Assembly: GCF_900205865.1 (NCBI RefSeq)
Contig: NZ_LT906662.1
Span: 2,183,411-2,247,410 of the forward strand
From: Thermoanaerobacterium sp. RBIITD
Lineage (GTDB): Bacteria > Bacillota > Thermoanaerobacteria > Thermoanaerobacterales > Thermoanaerobacteraceae
Direction: 5' to 3'
DNA: 64,000 nucleotides
In this document: one piece after another, positions 49,101-58,140 of the stretch
Position numbering within the stretch: the first letter of the stretch is position 1
Layout: every line of letters begins with the position of its first letter
Notes under the pieces: generated by a model
The model's database searches: none
What the model was told of the DNA's origin: nothing
The model's input: only the letters and a program-made list of their open reading frames with translations
Made by a program: the position numbers and the translations under genes

Positions 49101-52100
49101 ATTATAGCTAGTGGGTATTTTAAACCCAATATGTTTTATTACGTTTTTGCTATCTCTGTTTTATGGATAATGTCGCCATATGTAGCATATATTGTAAGCT
49201 ATCCTAAGGTAGACCATGATGTCGAATTATCAGAATCAAATATTAAAGAGTTGAGAAAAATAGCGCGAAGGACATGGAGATATTTTGAAGATTTTGTGAC
49301 GGAAAAAGAAAATTATCTTCCACCAGATAATTTTCAGCTAGACCCATATGCCGGTATAGCCGAAAGGACGTCACCAACAAATATCGGCTTATATCTTTCA
49401 TCTACAATAGCTGCAAGGGATTTTGGATTTATTGGCACAGTAGAAATGATCGATAGAATAGAAAATACAATAAGAACGATTGAGAAGATGGAGAAATGGC
49501 ATGGTCATCTTTACAACTGGTATAAAACAGATACATTAGAACCACTGAGGCCTTTGTATGTATCAACGGTTGATAGCGGAAATCTTGTAGGGTATTTGAT
49601 TGTGCTTAAAGAAGGACTGAAGGAGATTATAGAAAAGCCTTTGATAGAAGGTCTGTATGAAGGATTAGTGGATTTAATTGATATCCTCAATGAGGATATA
49701 CCAGATTTGAAGATAAAAGATTATTATTTAAAAGATGATTTTAATATATACGATTGGAACCATTATTTGGATATGTTGGAGGATAAAATTGAAAGAATTA
49801 AAACAGATGATGAGAATGGCTGGTATCAAAAAACAAAGGATACTATTGCTTTATATAAAAAAGAAATAGATGAGTTAATACCGTGGACCAAAAACATTGA
49901 TAATCACGGAATATACAAGAATTTATTAGATGACCTTTCATTAGAAGGTCTTAATTTGGCATATAAAAAGCTAATAGATTCAGATGAGAATTATGACAAT
50001 AATAAAATAATGACGGCATTTAATAAGACAAATGAAATCTTAGAGAGAATTCACCATTTGATTGATAGATTACAGAATTTGATAGATGCAACCGAATTTA
50101 GACCACTATTTGATTCGAGAAGACAGCTTTTTTCTATCGGCTACAATATAGAGGATGAAAAACTGACAAAATCATATTATGATTTGTTTGCGTCTGAAGC
50201 AAGGCAAGCAAGCTTTATAGCGATAGCAAAAAAGGAAGTTGACATGAAGCATTGGTTTAGGATGGGAAGAATGGTGACAGCCGAGAGTAACTTAAAAGGT
50301 CTTGTCTCATGGTCAGGAACTATGTTTGAGTATTTTATGCCGCTTCTAATAATGAGAAATTACAAAAATACTCTCATAGATGAGACATATAAGTTTGTTG
50401 TAACAATGCAGAAGAAATACGCCAAAAAATATAATATACCATGGGGAATATCAGAATCAGGCTTTTACTCCTTCGACATTAGATTAAATTACCAATATAA
50501 AGCATTTGGTGTTCCAGGCCTTGGCCTAAAAAGAGGATTATCACATGACCTTGTAATAGCACCATATGGAACAATATTGGCTTTGCCAGTTGATCCGCAA
50601 TCTGTCGTTACAAATATAGAGAAACTTAATAAGCTTGGTATGCTGGGAAAATACGGATTGTATGAAGCTATTGATTTTACACCTGAGAGGATACCATATG
50701 GGAAAAAATATGCGATAGTCAAAAGCTTTATGTCGCATCACTTAGGCATGAGCTTATTGGCATTGAATAATTTTATAAATGGGAATATAATGCAGAGAAG
50801 GTTTCATTCGGATCCACATATAAAAGCAGCTGAAATATTGTTACAAGAGAGAATACCCGATGGAACGATGGTGATGAGGGAAGAGATAGAAGCACAAAGG
50901 AAATTCGAAGAGCTATCAAAGGAAGATGTAAAGACCGTAAGAGTGATAGAAGAGTTTGAAAAGCCCCTTCCAGAAGTTCATATTATCTCTAACGGCGACT
51001 ATTCAGTAGTGTTAACAGATAGAGGTACTGGTTACAGCAAAAAAGAAGGGATATCAGTTACAAGGTGGAGAAATAAATTAGGTGAGTTAGACGGGACATT
51101 TATATTTATACAGAACATAAATTCGAATACAACTTGGTCTGCTACACATGCACCATTTTTGGAGAAAAATGAAAAGTATAAAGTTGTTTTTACACAAGAT
51201 ATGGCGAAGTTTTACAAGAGGGTTGGGAATATTGATACAGAGACAGAGATTATAGTCTCCCCTGAAGATAATGCTGAAATAAGACGTGTAACGCTAAAAA
51301 ACCACAGCCAGCATTCCAGGACATTAGAAATAACCAGTTACTTGGAACCTGTTTTAAGTGATATTAATGCTGACATAGCGCACCCAGCTTTTAATAAGTT
51401 ATTCATAAAAACTGAAAATTTATACAGCAGTGACACAATAATAGCAAAAAGACGGCCGAGGGACTTAAGTAAACCATCTGTTTGGGCATCACATGCGGTA
51501 ACTGTAGAAGGTGGTGAAACAGTAGGCGATACACAGTTTGAAACAGATAGGGTAAAGTTTATAGGCAGAGGAAGGACACTTAAAAATCCAATTGCACTTG
51601 AGCCAGATAGACCCCTATCAAATTCGGATGGGTCTGTACTTGATCCTATTATGTCATTAAGAAAAAGGATAAGATTAAGTCCAGGCCAAACGGCGATGGT
51701 AATTTTTATTACTGCAATAGGAGATTCAAAAAATGAGGTTTTAAAACTTGCAGAAAAATACAAAGATGTTGGAGCTACCGAAAGAGCTTTTGAGATGTCT
51801 TTATCAAGAGGAAAAGTCGAGCTTGACTATCTCAACTTAAAATCGGATGAGCTTAATCTTTTCCAGCGTATGCTGCCGCATATAATCTTTTTAAGCCCTA
51901 TAAGGATGAAGAAGGAAGAATATATATTAAAGAACGAAAAAGGACAATCCGGACTTTGGGCATATGGAATCTCTGGTGATATTCCTATTGTACTTATGGA
52001 GATCGGCAAAAAGGAAGAACTTCCAATATTGAAACAGCTTTTAAAAGCACATGAATATTGGAGGATGAAAGGCATTCTTGTGGACCTTGTCGTTTTAAAT

Positions 52101-54815
52101 AGCGATAAAGGCGGTTATATCGATGCATTAAATGACAAGATAAAAGACGTGATAAACGGAAGTTTTGCGTACAATATTGTAGGAAGTTATGGTGGCATCT
52201 TCTTGTTACAAAAGAGCAGTATGCCCCAAGAAGATATTGTGCTTTTAAATACTGTCGCAAGGCTATCGTTAAAAGGTGATATGCCAATATCTGAGCAAAT
52301 AAAGCTCGATATAGCTAATGATGATGAAAGGTATATTGAATGGCCGGAAAAAGTCGATGTTAATTATCCTGTGCTACAAACGCATGTTTACTTGGAATAT
52401 GATAATGGATGTGGTGGATTTTCTGATGATGGACATAGTTACATCATATGTTTAGAAGATAAAAAAGAAACACCCGTTCCATGGATAAATGTTATTTCGA
52501 ATTATAAATTTGGATTTCAGGTATCAGAGTCAGGAAGTGGTTTTACATGGTCCGAAAATAGCAGGGAGTATAAGCTTACACCATGGTCGAATGATCCTGT
52601 TTTAGATGAAAGTGGTGAGATATTATATTTAAGGGATGATTTTACAGGAAAATATTGGACAATCACACCAAAGCCCATAAGAGAAGATGAACCATATATT
52701 GTTGAGCATGGCTTTGGTCATACCGTTTTTAGACATGTAAGCTCGGAAATAAAGCAGGATATGCTTGAGTTTGTACCAATGAATGATACTGTTAAGATAA
52801 CTATGGTAAAGCTCAAAAATTTAAGCCATAAAAATAGAAAATTGAGCCTCTACTACTATGTAAAGCCTGTACTTGGTGTATTTGATAGTATGACATCGCC
52901 ATATATAGTGACGGAAATGGATAAAGGTTTGGGTGCACTTCTAATAAGGAATATGTACAATGAAGATTTTCCAAATAGGATATCTTTCATTAGCACATCT
53001 GGCAATATACGTTCATATACGGGAAATTTGTCGGAATTTCTTGGATCAGATTTTGACATCAAACGACCAGAATCATTAAAAAAAGAATCCTTATCGAATA
53101 ATGCCGGTGCCGGATATAATCCATGTGCAGCTATACAAATTGATGTCGAATTAAGAGAGGATGAAGAAAAAGAGATTATATTTATGCTTGGTACTGGTAC
53201 ATCCAATGAGGATGTGAATAGAATTATAAAATATTACAAAGATTTAAATAATTCAAAAGAAGCTTTGAAATATGTTGATACTTTTTGGGGAAATTTTGTG
53301 AGTACAATAAAAGTAAGCACACCTGATAAATCAATGGACCTTTTGCTAAACGGTTGGTTATTGTACCAGACAATATCATGCAGAATATGGGCAAGGTCAG
53401 CATTTTATCAATCTGGCGGCGCATATGGTTTCAGAGACCAGTTGCAGGATACCATGAATGTAGTTTATATTGCACCGGAGCTTACGAGAGCGCAAATATT
53501 AAATGCTTGTGCACATCAATACAAAGAAGGAGATGTAATGCATTGGTGGCATCCGGGAACAGACAGGGGTATAAGAACAAGGTACTCGGATGATTTATTG
53601 TGGCTACCATATGCTGTTGCAGACTATGTCAATGTAACTGGTGACAATAAAGTTCTAGATGTTGAGATGCCCTTCATTGAAGATGAACCTTTAAAAGATG
53701 GTGAAGATGAAAGATATAATAAACCGAGGATTGCAGAAGAGACAGGGACGGTTTATGAACACTGCATTAGGGCGATTGAACATTCATTGAGATTTGGTAA
53801 ACATGGAATACCGCTAATGGGTTCTGGTGATTGGAATGATGGAATGAACATGGTCGGAAATAAAGGGAAAGGTGAGAGCATATGGCTTGGATGGTTTATG
53901 TATGTTACACTCAAAAAATTTATTCCTTTATGCTTTAAAAATAATGATAATGAAAAAGCAGAAAAATATAAAAATATAGCCATGGATATAATTAACTCAA
54001 TAGAAGAAAATGGTTGGGACGGAAGCTGGTACAGAAGAGCATACTTTGATGATGGTGTACCGCTTGGCTCAAGTATAAACAGTGAATGCAAGATAGATTC
54101 AATTGCACAGTCATGGGCTGCTATATCAGGTGCGGCTAAGAAAGAGAGGGTAAAAGAAGCGCTTGATGCATTAGAAAACTACTTGATTGATTATGATAAT
54201 GCTCTTATAAAGCTTTTGTCACCTCCGTTTGATAAAGGCGACCTTAATCCAGGATATATTAAAGGGTATGTGCCAGGTGTAAGAGAAAATGGGGGACAGT
54301 ATACACATGCAGCAATTTGGGCTATAATGGCATATGCTGTGATCGGTGATGGTGATATGGCTTGTAAGCTTTATAGCATGATAAACCCCATAAATCATAC
54401 AAGGACGCCTATCGAATGTGCAAAATACAAAGTTGAACCATATGTAATGGCAGCTGATGTTTATGCAGTCGAACCAAATGTCGGCAGAGGTGGTTGGACA
54501 TGGTATACGGGTTCATCTGGTTGGATGTATAGAGTCGGCATCGAGCATATACTGGGGTTTAAGAAAATAGGTGATACCTTAATTATCGATCCATGCATTA
54601 ATAAGTCATGGAAAAATTACAAAATTGAATATATGTATAAGGACAAAACAAAGTATATCATCAAGGTAAATAATCCTGAAGGCATAAATAAAGGTGTTCA
54701 GGAGGTATATGTTGATGAAAAACTTATTGATGATAAAAAGGTAAAACTAATTGATGATAATAAAGTTCATAGTGTAGTAGTTAATCTTGGAACAAAGGTA
54801 GCTGCAAAGATATAG
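46194..54815 (+). CDS. Cyclic beta-1,2-glucan synthase homologue (GT84 + transglycosylase + GH94)
   Basis: This giant 2873-aa membrane enzyme has the three activities of cyclic glucan synthases in order. After an N-terminal anchor (about 7-24) and helices near 430-490 comes a GT84 polymerising domain with TLDADTNL (about 638-645) and HRWVRGDWQ (about 788). More helices lie at about 820-1000. A middle glycoamylase-like domain, the cyclising transglycosylase region, has SWSGTMFEYFMP (about 1370) and SESGFYSFD (about 1422). Two GH94 supersandwich-type regions lie near 1600 and 2070. The C-terminal GH94 catalytic domain has WHPGTDRGIRTRYSDD (about 2450) and GDWNDGMN (D2546/D2549). Full length, TTG start behind AAAGGAG. 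It probably makes a cyclic or linear beta-1,2-glucan. Confidence 0.93.
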   Translation: MDFTTLAHVSIGVLLAFVLLMILDKYFRRDIVDERELNDVLLNQEELMKHAQDLAQNHYLIKDTKLNYMLIPRMNKSYNYIKSVYRSINTGEDTQSISQDAEWLLDNFYIIEEQVKEIRRSLSKGYYSGLPGLKNSILKGYPRVYAIALELVSHTDGRIDEDTVLNFINAYQSKSLLSSGELWALGLMIRIALIENIKRSSEKIIVTQKQWHKADEVANILLSNKNISFEDVKKLIHEKVITVERIPTSFFERLLQRIRMNSDDTTILIQYIDRILQEYDTNITNIVEIDHQILAARQVSIGNAITSLKYVSTLDWAQIFERLSNVEQILRQDPDGTYPAMDFESRDYYRHEVEKIAKRYNTSETFVARKAIECAKEVLNDNNKPGYINHVGFYIIGKGKSILESKLDHNKSNIRIRRLIKKYPAAFYISSIIALTVIFICAIALLSMKVGISASNLVIMVAVSLIPVSEIAVQAVNWTLMHINKPTIIPKIELKNGIPDDSATMVIIPTLLTSVKRVKELLSQLEVIYIANKEKNLYFALVGDFKDTKEEKLPDDDKIVESALNGIKKLNKKYSPEKDVFFYFHRKRIFCKMQESFMGWERKRGAIVEFNELLNGSNDTSYNIKSTEEIDKLPHIKYVITLDADTNLTMDTAKKLVGTMMHPLNKAVIDRERNIVVEGYGLLQPRIGVDIVSANTTRFSKIFAGQGGIDPYTTAVSDVYQDLFGEGIFTGKGIYDVDVFRNILRDLIPDNAVLSHDLLEGSFVRAGLVTDILLIDGFPAKYNSYMMRLHRWVRGDWQLIPWLFKRIRNREGKLIENPLSTISKWKIIDNLRRSLVAPFTILLLFLGVLSPINGLLSLGLSMLVMFMPFLASVLDTCIGKVRVNTGSRDNVITTGIKNSFYSSLLQFAFLPYQGYMMTDAIIRTLYRVFVSKRNLLEWVTAADMERRLKNDLLSFLSKMWISITIALAFIIASGYFKPNMFYYVFAISVLWIMSPYVAYIVSYPKVDHDVELSESNIKELRKIARRTWRYFEDFVTEKENYLPPDNFQLDPYAGIAERTSPTNIGLYLSSTIAARDFGFIGTVEMIDRIENTIRTIEKMEKWHGHLYNWYKTDTLEPLRPLYVSTVDSGNLVGYLIVLKEGLKEIIEKPLIEGLYEGLVDLIDILNEDIPDLKIKDYYLKDDFNIYDWNHYLDMLEDKIERIKTDDENGWYQKTKDTIALYKKEIDELIPWTKNIDNHGIYKNLLDDLSLEGLNLAYKKLIDSDENYDNNKIMTAFNKTNEILERIHHLIDRLQNLIDATEFRPLFDSRRQLFSIGYNIEDEKLTKSYYDLFASEARQASFIAIAKKEVDMKHWFRMGRMVTAESNLKGLVSWSGTMFEYFMPLLIMRNYKNTLIDETYKFVVTMQKKYAKKYNIPWGISESGFYSFDIRLNYQYKAFGVPGLGLKRGLSHDLVIAPYGTILALPVDPQSVVTNIEKLNKLGMLGKYGLYEAIDFTPERIPYGKKYAIVKSFMSHHLGMSLLALNNFINGNIMQRRFHSDPHIKAAEILLQERIPDGTMVMREEIEAQRKFEELSKEDVKTVRVIEEFEKPLPEVHIISNGDYSVVLTDRGTGYSKKEGISVTRWRNKLGELDGTFIFIQNINSNTTWSATHAPFLEKNEKYKVVFTQDMAKFYKRVGNIDTETEIIVSPEDNAEIRRVTLKNHSQHSRTLEITSYLEPVLSDINADIAHPAFNKLFIKTENLYSSDTIIAKRRPRDLSKPSVWASHAVTVEGGETVGDTQFETDRVKFIGRGRTLKNPIALEPDRPLSNSDGSVLDPIMSLRKRIRLSPGQTAMVIFITAIGDSKNEVLKLAEKYKDVGATERAFEMSLSRGKVELDYLNLKSDELNLFQRMLPHIIFLSPIRMKKEEYILKNEKGQSGLWAYGISGDIPIVLMEIGKKEELPILKQLLKAHEYWRMKGILVDLVVLNSDKGGYIDALNDKIKDVINGSFAYNIVGSYGGIFLLQKSSMPQEDIVLLNTVARLSLKGDMPISEQIKLDIANDDERYIEWPEKVDVNYPVLQTHVYLEYDNGCGGFSDDGHSYIICLEDKKETPVPWINVISNYKFGFQVSESGSGFTWSENSREYKLTPWSNDPVLDESGEILYLRDDFTGKYWTITPKPIREDEPYIVEHGFGHTVFRHVSSEIKQDMLEFVPMNDTVKITMVKLKNLSHKNRKLSLYYYVKPVLGVFDSMTSPYIVTEMDKGLGALLIRNMYNEDFPNRISFISTSGNIRSYTGNLSEFLGSDFDIKRPESLKKESLSNNAGAGYNPCAAIQIDVELREDEEKEIIFMLGTGTSNEDVNRIIKYYKDLNNSKEALKYVDTFWGNFVSTIKVSTPDKSMDLLLNGWLLYQTISCRIWARSAFYQSGGAYGFRDQLQDTMNVVYIAPELTRAQILNACAHQYKEGDVMHWWHPGTDRGIRTRYSDDLLWLPYAVADYVNVTGDNKVLDVEMPFIEDEPLKDGEDERYNKPRIAEETGTVYEHCIRAIEHSLRFGKHGIPLMGSGDWNDGMNMVGNKGKGESIWLGWFMYVTLKKFIPLCFKNNDNEKAEKYKNIAMDIINSIEENGWDGSWYRRAYFDDGVPLGSSINSECKIDSIAQSWAAISGAAKKERVKEALDALENYLIDYDNALIKLLSPPFDKGDLNPGYIKGYVPGVRENGGQYTHAAIWAIMAYAVIGDGDMACKLYSMINPINHTRTPIECAKYKVEPYVMAADVYAVEPNVGRGGWTWYTGSSGWMYRVGIEHILGFKKIGDTLIIDPCINKSWKNYKIEYMYKDKTKYIIKVNNPEGINKGVQEVYVDEKLIDDKKVKLIDDNKVHSVVVNLGTKVAAKI

Positions 54816-54851
54816 TAGTGGGACAAGGACTGTTCTTTGTCCTACTTTTTT
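54816..54851 (+). terminator. Terminator after the glucan synthase gene
   Basis: Stem GTGGGACAA / TTTGTCCTAC followed by TTTTTTA. Confidence 0.8.
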
Positions 54852-54952
54852 ATTTCGCATTGGAAAATATTTCGTCTATTATTGCTTTTTATAAATGCGA
54901 AACAAATAAGTTTTATAATTTATATTTATTTTAATTTATTTTTATATTCTTA

Positions 54953-55001
54953 TTGACTTTTTGTTCTATCTGTTATATCATATATATAACAGATAGAACA
55001 A
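54953..55001 (+). promoter_or_regulatory. Promoter with a perfect 18+18 bp palindromic operator
   Basis: TTGTTCTATCTGTTATAT (54961-54978) and its exact inverse ATATAACAGATAGAACAA (54984-55001) flank CATAT. A TTGACT -35-like hexamer lies just left, and a TATATC/TATCAT -10-like hexamer lies inside the palindrome. This is the size and position expected for autorepression by the YtrA-type GntR regulator that follows. Confidence 0.75.
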
Positions 55002-55017
55002 CTGAGGTGAAAAATCG

Positions 55018-55392
55018 GTGTTTTTAAAGATAGAATTCGAATCAGAGATACCTATATATGTACAAATTAGAAATCAAATAGTAGAGGGTATTGCATTAGG
55101 AAAAATAAAGGAAGGTGATTCATTACCATCTATAAGGCAATTGGCAGGAGATTTTGGTATAAATCTTCATACAGTAAAAAAGGCATTTGACATATTGAAG
55201 GATGAAGGATATCTGATTGTGCACAGGAGGAAGGGATATGTCGTTTGCAAAAATGCTGTTGTAGATGAGAAGTTTATAGGAAATTATAAGAATCAAATTA
55301 GTCCAATATTGGCTGATGCATATTGTAGAGGAATGACACATGAGGAGATAATGAAAATATGTGGAGAGATATTAAGACAATTTAAAGGGTGA
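55018..55392 (+). CDS. GntR family regulator, YtrA subfamily
   Basis: The 124-aa repressor has the winged-helix domain (PIYVQIRNQIVEGIALGKIKEGDSLPSIRQLAGDFGINLHTVKKAFDILKDEGYLIVHRRKGYVV, residues 10-75) and the very short C-terminal dimerisation tail of the YtrA subfamily. GTG start behind GAGGTGA. The palindrome at 54961-55001 is its likely operator. The next gene, a DUF1648 membrane protein, is the likely regulated partner. Confidence 0.92.
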   Translation: MFLKIEFESEIPIYVQIRNQIVEGIALGKIKEGDSLPSIRQLAGDFGINLHTVKKAFDILKDEGYLIVHRRKGYVVCKNAVVDEKFIGNYKNQISPILADAYCRGMTHEEIMKICGEILRQFKG

Positions 55393-55453
55393 AATACTTT
55401 ATGTCAATATCATAATCTTATTTAATTAAATGAATACTAGGAGGTATCATAAA

Positions 55454-56554
55454 TTGGATGTTTTAAGTTATATTAGTATATTTATAACATATGTTGTAAT
55501 AATTATAGTAGGGTGTATAACACCATATGTTACACGAAAAAATATTATATTCGGTGTTTATGTACCAAAAGAATACTCGAATGATAAAGAAATTCAAAAG
55601 ATAAGAAGAAGCTATGTCTATAATTTTTTGATATCAAGCATTGTTTTGCTTGCTATATTAGTATTAAAACTTAAAAATATCAATATAGCAATTGGCGGTT
55701 TTTTCATTGAAATAATTTTAATGTATATATCTTATTTAAGAGCACATTCACAGGTGGCTGCGTTGAAAGCTGAAAAAGAGTGGAGCAAAGACAAAAAACA
55801 AGCAGCTGTTGTAGATATTGATTTTAGAAAGAAACCTGTCGTTGTATCGCCATTATGGTTTATAATACCTGCCTTAATTTTTATTTTTACTGTTATTGTA
55901 GGAATTTATGTGTATCCATATTTGCCTTCCAAGATACCAATGCATTTTAATTCACAAGGTATTGTTGATTCATATGCAAAGAAATCCATAGGCTCAGCTT
56001 TTTTTATAAATATTATCCAATTTTTTATTATTGGAATAATGTTTGTATGTTATAAAGCAATCGAAAGTGCAAAGCAGCAGGTGGATCCATCAAATCCAGA
56101 GGCTTCTATAGAAAAAAATTTGAGATTTAGGAAGTTATGGTCGGGAATGATAATAATTACTGCCGTAATAATAAGTAAAATTTTTATGCTAGCTGCATTT
56201 ATGGTATGGGGTATATTAAAGGAAATAAATTTAGCAAATATGTTAATCGTCATAGTAACAACCATCATTATTATTGTTCCGATAGTTTTAGCAATAATAA
56301 CTGGCCAAGGTGGTGAAAGAATTAGGATCGAAGGAGAGGATAAAAGCACAAAATCTTTTAACAGAGACGATGATAAATATTGGAAATTGGGTTTGTTTTA
56401 CTATAATCCTGATGATCCCGCAATATTTCTCGAAAAAAGATTTGGCGTTGGTTGGACGGTAAACTATGGAAACCCTATCGTATGGATTGGAATGATTATT
56501 TTTATACTTATAATGGTGGCAATAATATTACTTCCAATGTATTTGATGAAATAA
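55454..56554 (+). CDS. DUF1648/DUF5808 membrane protein
   Basis: The 366-aa protein has about eight membrane segments. An early FGVYVPKEYSNDKEIQKIRRSYV loop, the DUF1648 segment (YPYLPSKIPMHFNSQGIVDSYAKKS, about 160-185) and a C-terminal DUF5808 segment (DDKYWKLGLFYYNPDDPAIFLEKRFGVGWTVNYGNP) are clear. TTG 55454 is chosen because AGGAGGT lies between it and the in-frame ATG 55430. Such proteins are often cotranscribed with YtrA-type regulators and respond to wall stress. Confidence 0.88.
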   Translation: MDVLSYISIFITYVVIIIVGCITPYVTRKNIIFGVYVPKEYSNDKEIQKIRRSYVYNFLISSIVLLAILVLKLKNINIAIGGFFIEIILMYISYLRAHSQVAALKAEKEWSKDKKQAAVVDIDFRKKPVVVSPLWFIIPALIFIFTVIVGIYVYPYLPSKIPMHFNSQGIVDSYAKKSIGSAFFINIIQFFIIGIMFVCYKAIESAKQQVDPSNPEASIEKNLRFRKLWSGMIIITAVIISKIFMLAAFMVWGILKEINLANMLIVIVTTIIIIVPIVLAIITGQGGERIRIEGEDKSTKSFNRDDDKYWKLGLFYYNPDDPAIFLEKRFGVGWTVNYGNPIVWIGMIIFILIMVAIILLPMYLMK

Positions 56555-56576
56555 TTTTGATTAGGGGGAATTTATA

Positions 56577-56854
56577 ATGATAAGTAATACATTTTTCTAT
56601 TTTTACTAAACGGTTTAGAGAGATTATTTGCTTTTACACTGCAAATTGCTTTATCTATTTTAGTTTTATACAGCATTAGGAGTGGAAAATATAGGTATTT
56701 TATATATGCTTTATTAGCACACTTTATAACAGATATTGTGGCAGGTTTATATCAAGCCAAAGTAATTACAAGTATTTTTATAGTTGAGATAGTTTTATTT
56801 ATAATGGCAATATTATCGTATGCCTATATAATAAAATCAAAAAATGATATTTGA
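56577..56854 (+). pseudogene. Remnant of a YhfC-type membrane protein
   Basis: An ATG with AGGGGGA upstream reads ten codons and stops. In another frame the tail LNGLERLFAFTLQIALSILVLYSIRSGKYRYFIYALLAHFITDIVAGLYQAK continues to TGA 56854. That is the C-terminal part of YhfC-family intramembrane proteins (glutamic-type protease-like). The N-terminal half is missing and the junction is frameshifted, so it is dead. Confidence 0.65.
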
Positions 56855-56985
56855 AAAACCAGGTACAAATAGTCTCTAAAAAGTTACAAAATTGTTTCAT
56901 ATGGAACAATTTAACAGTTGATATGATAATTTGAGTTGAAATCTATCGAAAAGAATAAATTTACGAAAAATTTACTTATAGTCTA

Positions 56986-57014
56986 TTGACATAAATATTT
57001 ATAAGGCTAGTATT
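56986..57014 (+). promoter_or_regulatory. Promoter of the slipin gene
   Basis: TTGACA followed at 17 bp by TAGTAT, about 40 bp before the start codon. Confidence 0.55.
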
Positions 57015-57051
57015 AGTATAAAGGGATAATATTTTAGAGAGGAGAGATTTT

Positions 57052-58014
57052 ATGGATAGTTCAACTATTACGATTATAAGTACGGTCTTTATGGTCATAT
57101 TTGCCATTGAGGGCATATGGTGGATCGTGTGGATGGCAATAGCTGCTGCAAGAAAGATCTTTGCTAATTTTTATTTCATGCTCATAACCTTTATAATTTG
57201 GTGTATAATTGACATAATATCACTACAAAATATGAATCCGGCTTTTGCAATTGTTGATTTCATATTAGCAATCGTACCATTTATAATACTTCCTGGCATG
57301 GTAAAAGTAATAACAGAATATCAGAGGGGCGTCCTATTCCGTTTTGGTAAATTATCAGGATTGTTAGGACCTGGCTTTAACGTAATATTCCCCTTTGGAA
57401 TCGATAGAGTTATAAAAGTAGATTTAAGGACATTTACAATAGACGTCGCAAAACAAGAGATTATAACAAAGGATAATGTTCCTGTTTTCGTTGATGCTGT
57501 TGTATACTTCAATGTATTTGACCCTATTCTTGCAATAACCAAGGTCGCAAATTACACACAGAGTACAACATTATTGGGACAAACGATTCTAAGGTCTATA
57601 CTTGGTCAGCATGAACTTGACGAGATGCTTTCTAAGCGTGCGGAACTAAATGAAAAATTGAGGCAATTACTTGATGAGGCAACAGATCCATGGGGCATTA
57701 AAGTTACTATGGTTGAAATAAAGAGCATAGAGCTTCCCGATACAATGAAGAGGGCTATGGCAAAACAAGCTGAAGCAGAAAGAGAAAGACGCGCAAAAGT
57801 TATATCTGCTGATGGTGAATTCCAAGCATCACAAAAACTTATGGAGGCAGCACAGGTTATTTCAAAAGAACCAGCTGCAATCCAATTAAGATATTTACAG
57901 ACATTGCCTGAAATAGCAGCTGAAAAGAATTCTACTATATTGTTTCCTCTTCCAATAGAGCTTTTGAACGTATTTAAGAAACTATCCGAACAAAACAGTA
58001 ATAATGAGGAATAG
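57052..58014 (+). CDS. Slipin / SPFH-domain (stomatin-like) protein
   Basis: The 320-aa membrane scaffold protein has three N-terminal hydrophobic stretches (about 7-28, 38-57, 63-82), then the SPFH/band-7 domain with EYQRGVLFRFGKLSGLLGPGFNVIFPF, TKDNVPVFVDAVVYFNV and GQHELDEMLSKR, a coiled-coil (AMAKQAEAERERRAKVISADGE) and the slipin C-terminus (RYLQTLPEIAAEKNSTILFPLPIELL). It probably organises membrane microdomains. No NfeD partner is beside it. Confidence 0.93.
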   Translation: MDSSTITIISTVFMVIFAIEGIWWIVWMAIAAARKIFANFYFMLITFIIWCIIDIISLQNMNPAFAIVDFILAIVPFIILPGMVKVITEYQRGVLFRFGKLSGLLGPGFNVIFPFGIDRVIKVDLRTFTIDVAKQEIITKDNVPVFVDAVVYFNVFDPILAITKVANYTQSTTLLGQTILRSILGQHELDEMLSKRAELNEKLRQLLDEATDPWGIKVTMVEIKSIELPDTMKRAMAKQAEAERERRAKVISADGEFQASQKLMEAAQVISKEPAAIQLRYLQTLPEIAAEKNSTILFPLPIELLNVFKKLSEQNSNNEE

Positions 58015-58026
58015 AAAAATGGTTTA

Positions 58027-58052
58027 TAGGAGTTCGATTTATCGAATTCTAA
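58027..58052. terminator. Hairpin after the slipin gene
   Basis: Palindrome AGTTCGAT-TT-ATCGAATT; weak T tract, so termination is tentative. Confidence 0.4.
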
Positions 58053-58140
58053 TTTTAATACTGTTATCTAAAAAATATCATAAAATATAACTGTAAATAA
58101 AGATTGTTGAATTAATTAGGATTTAAATGAAGGGATATTT

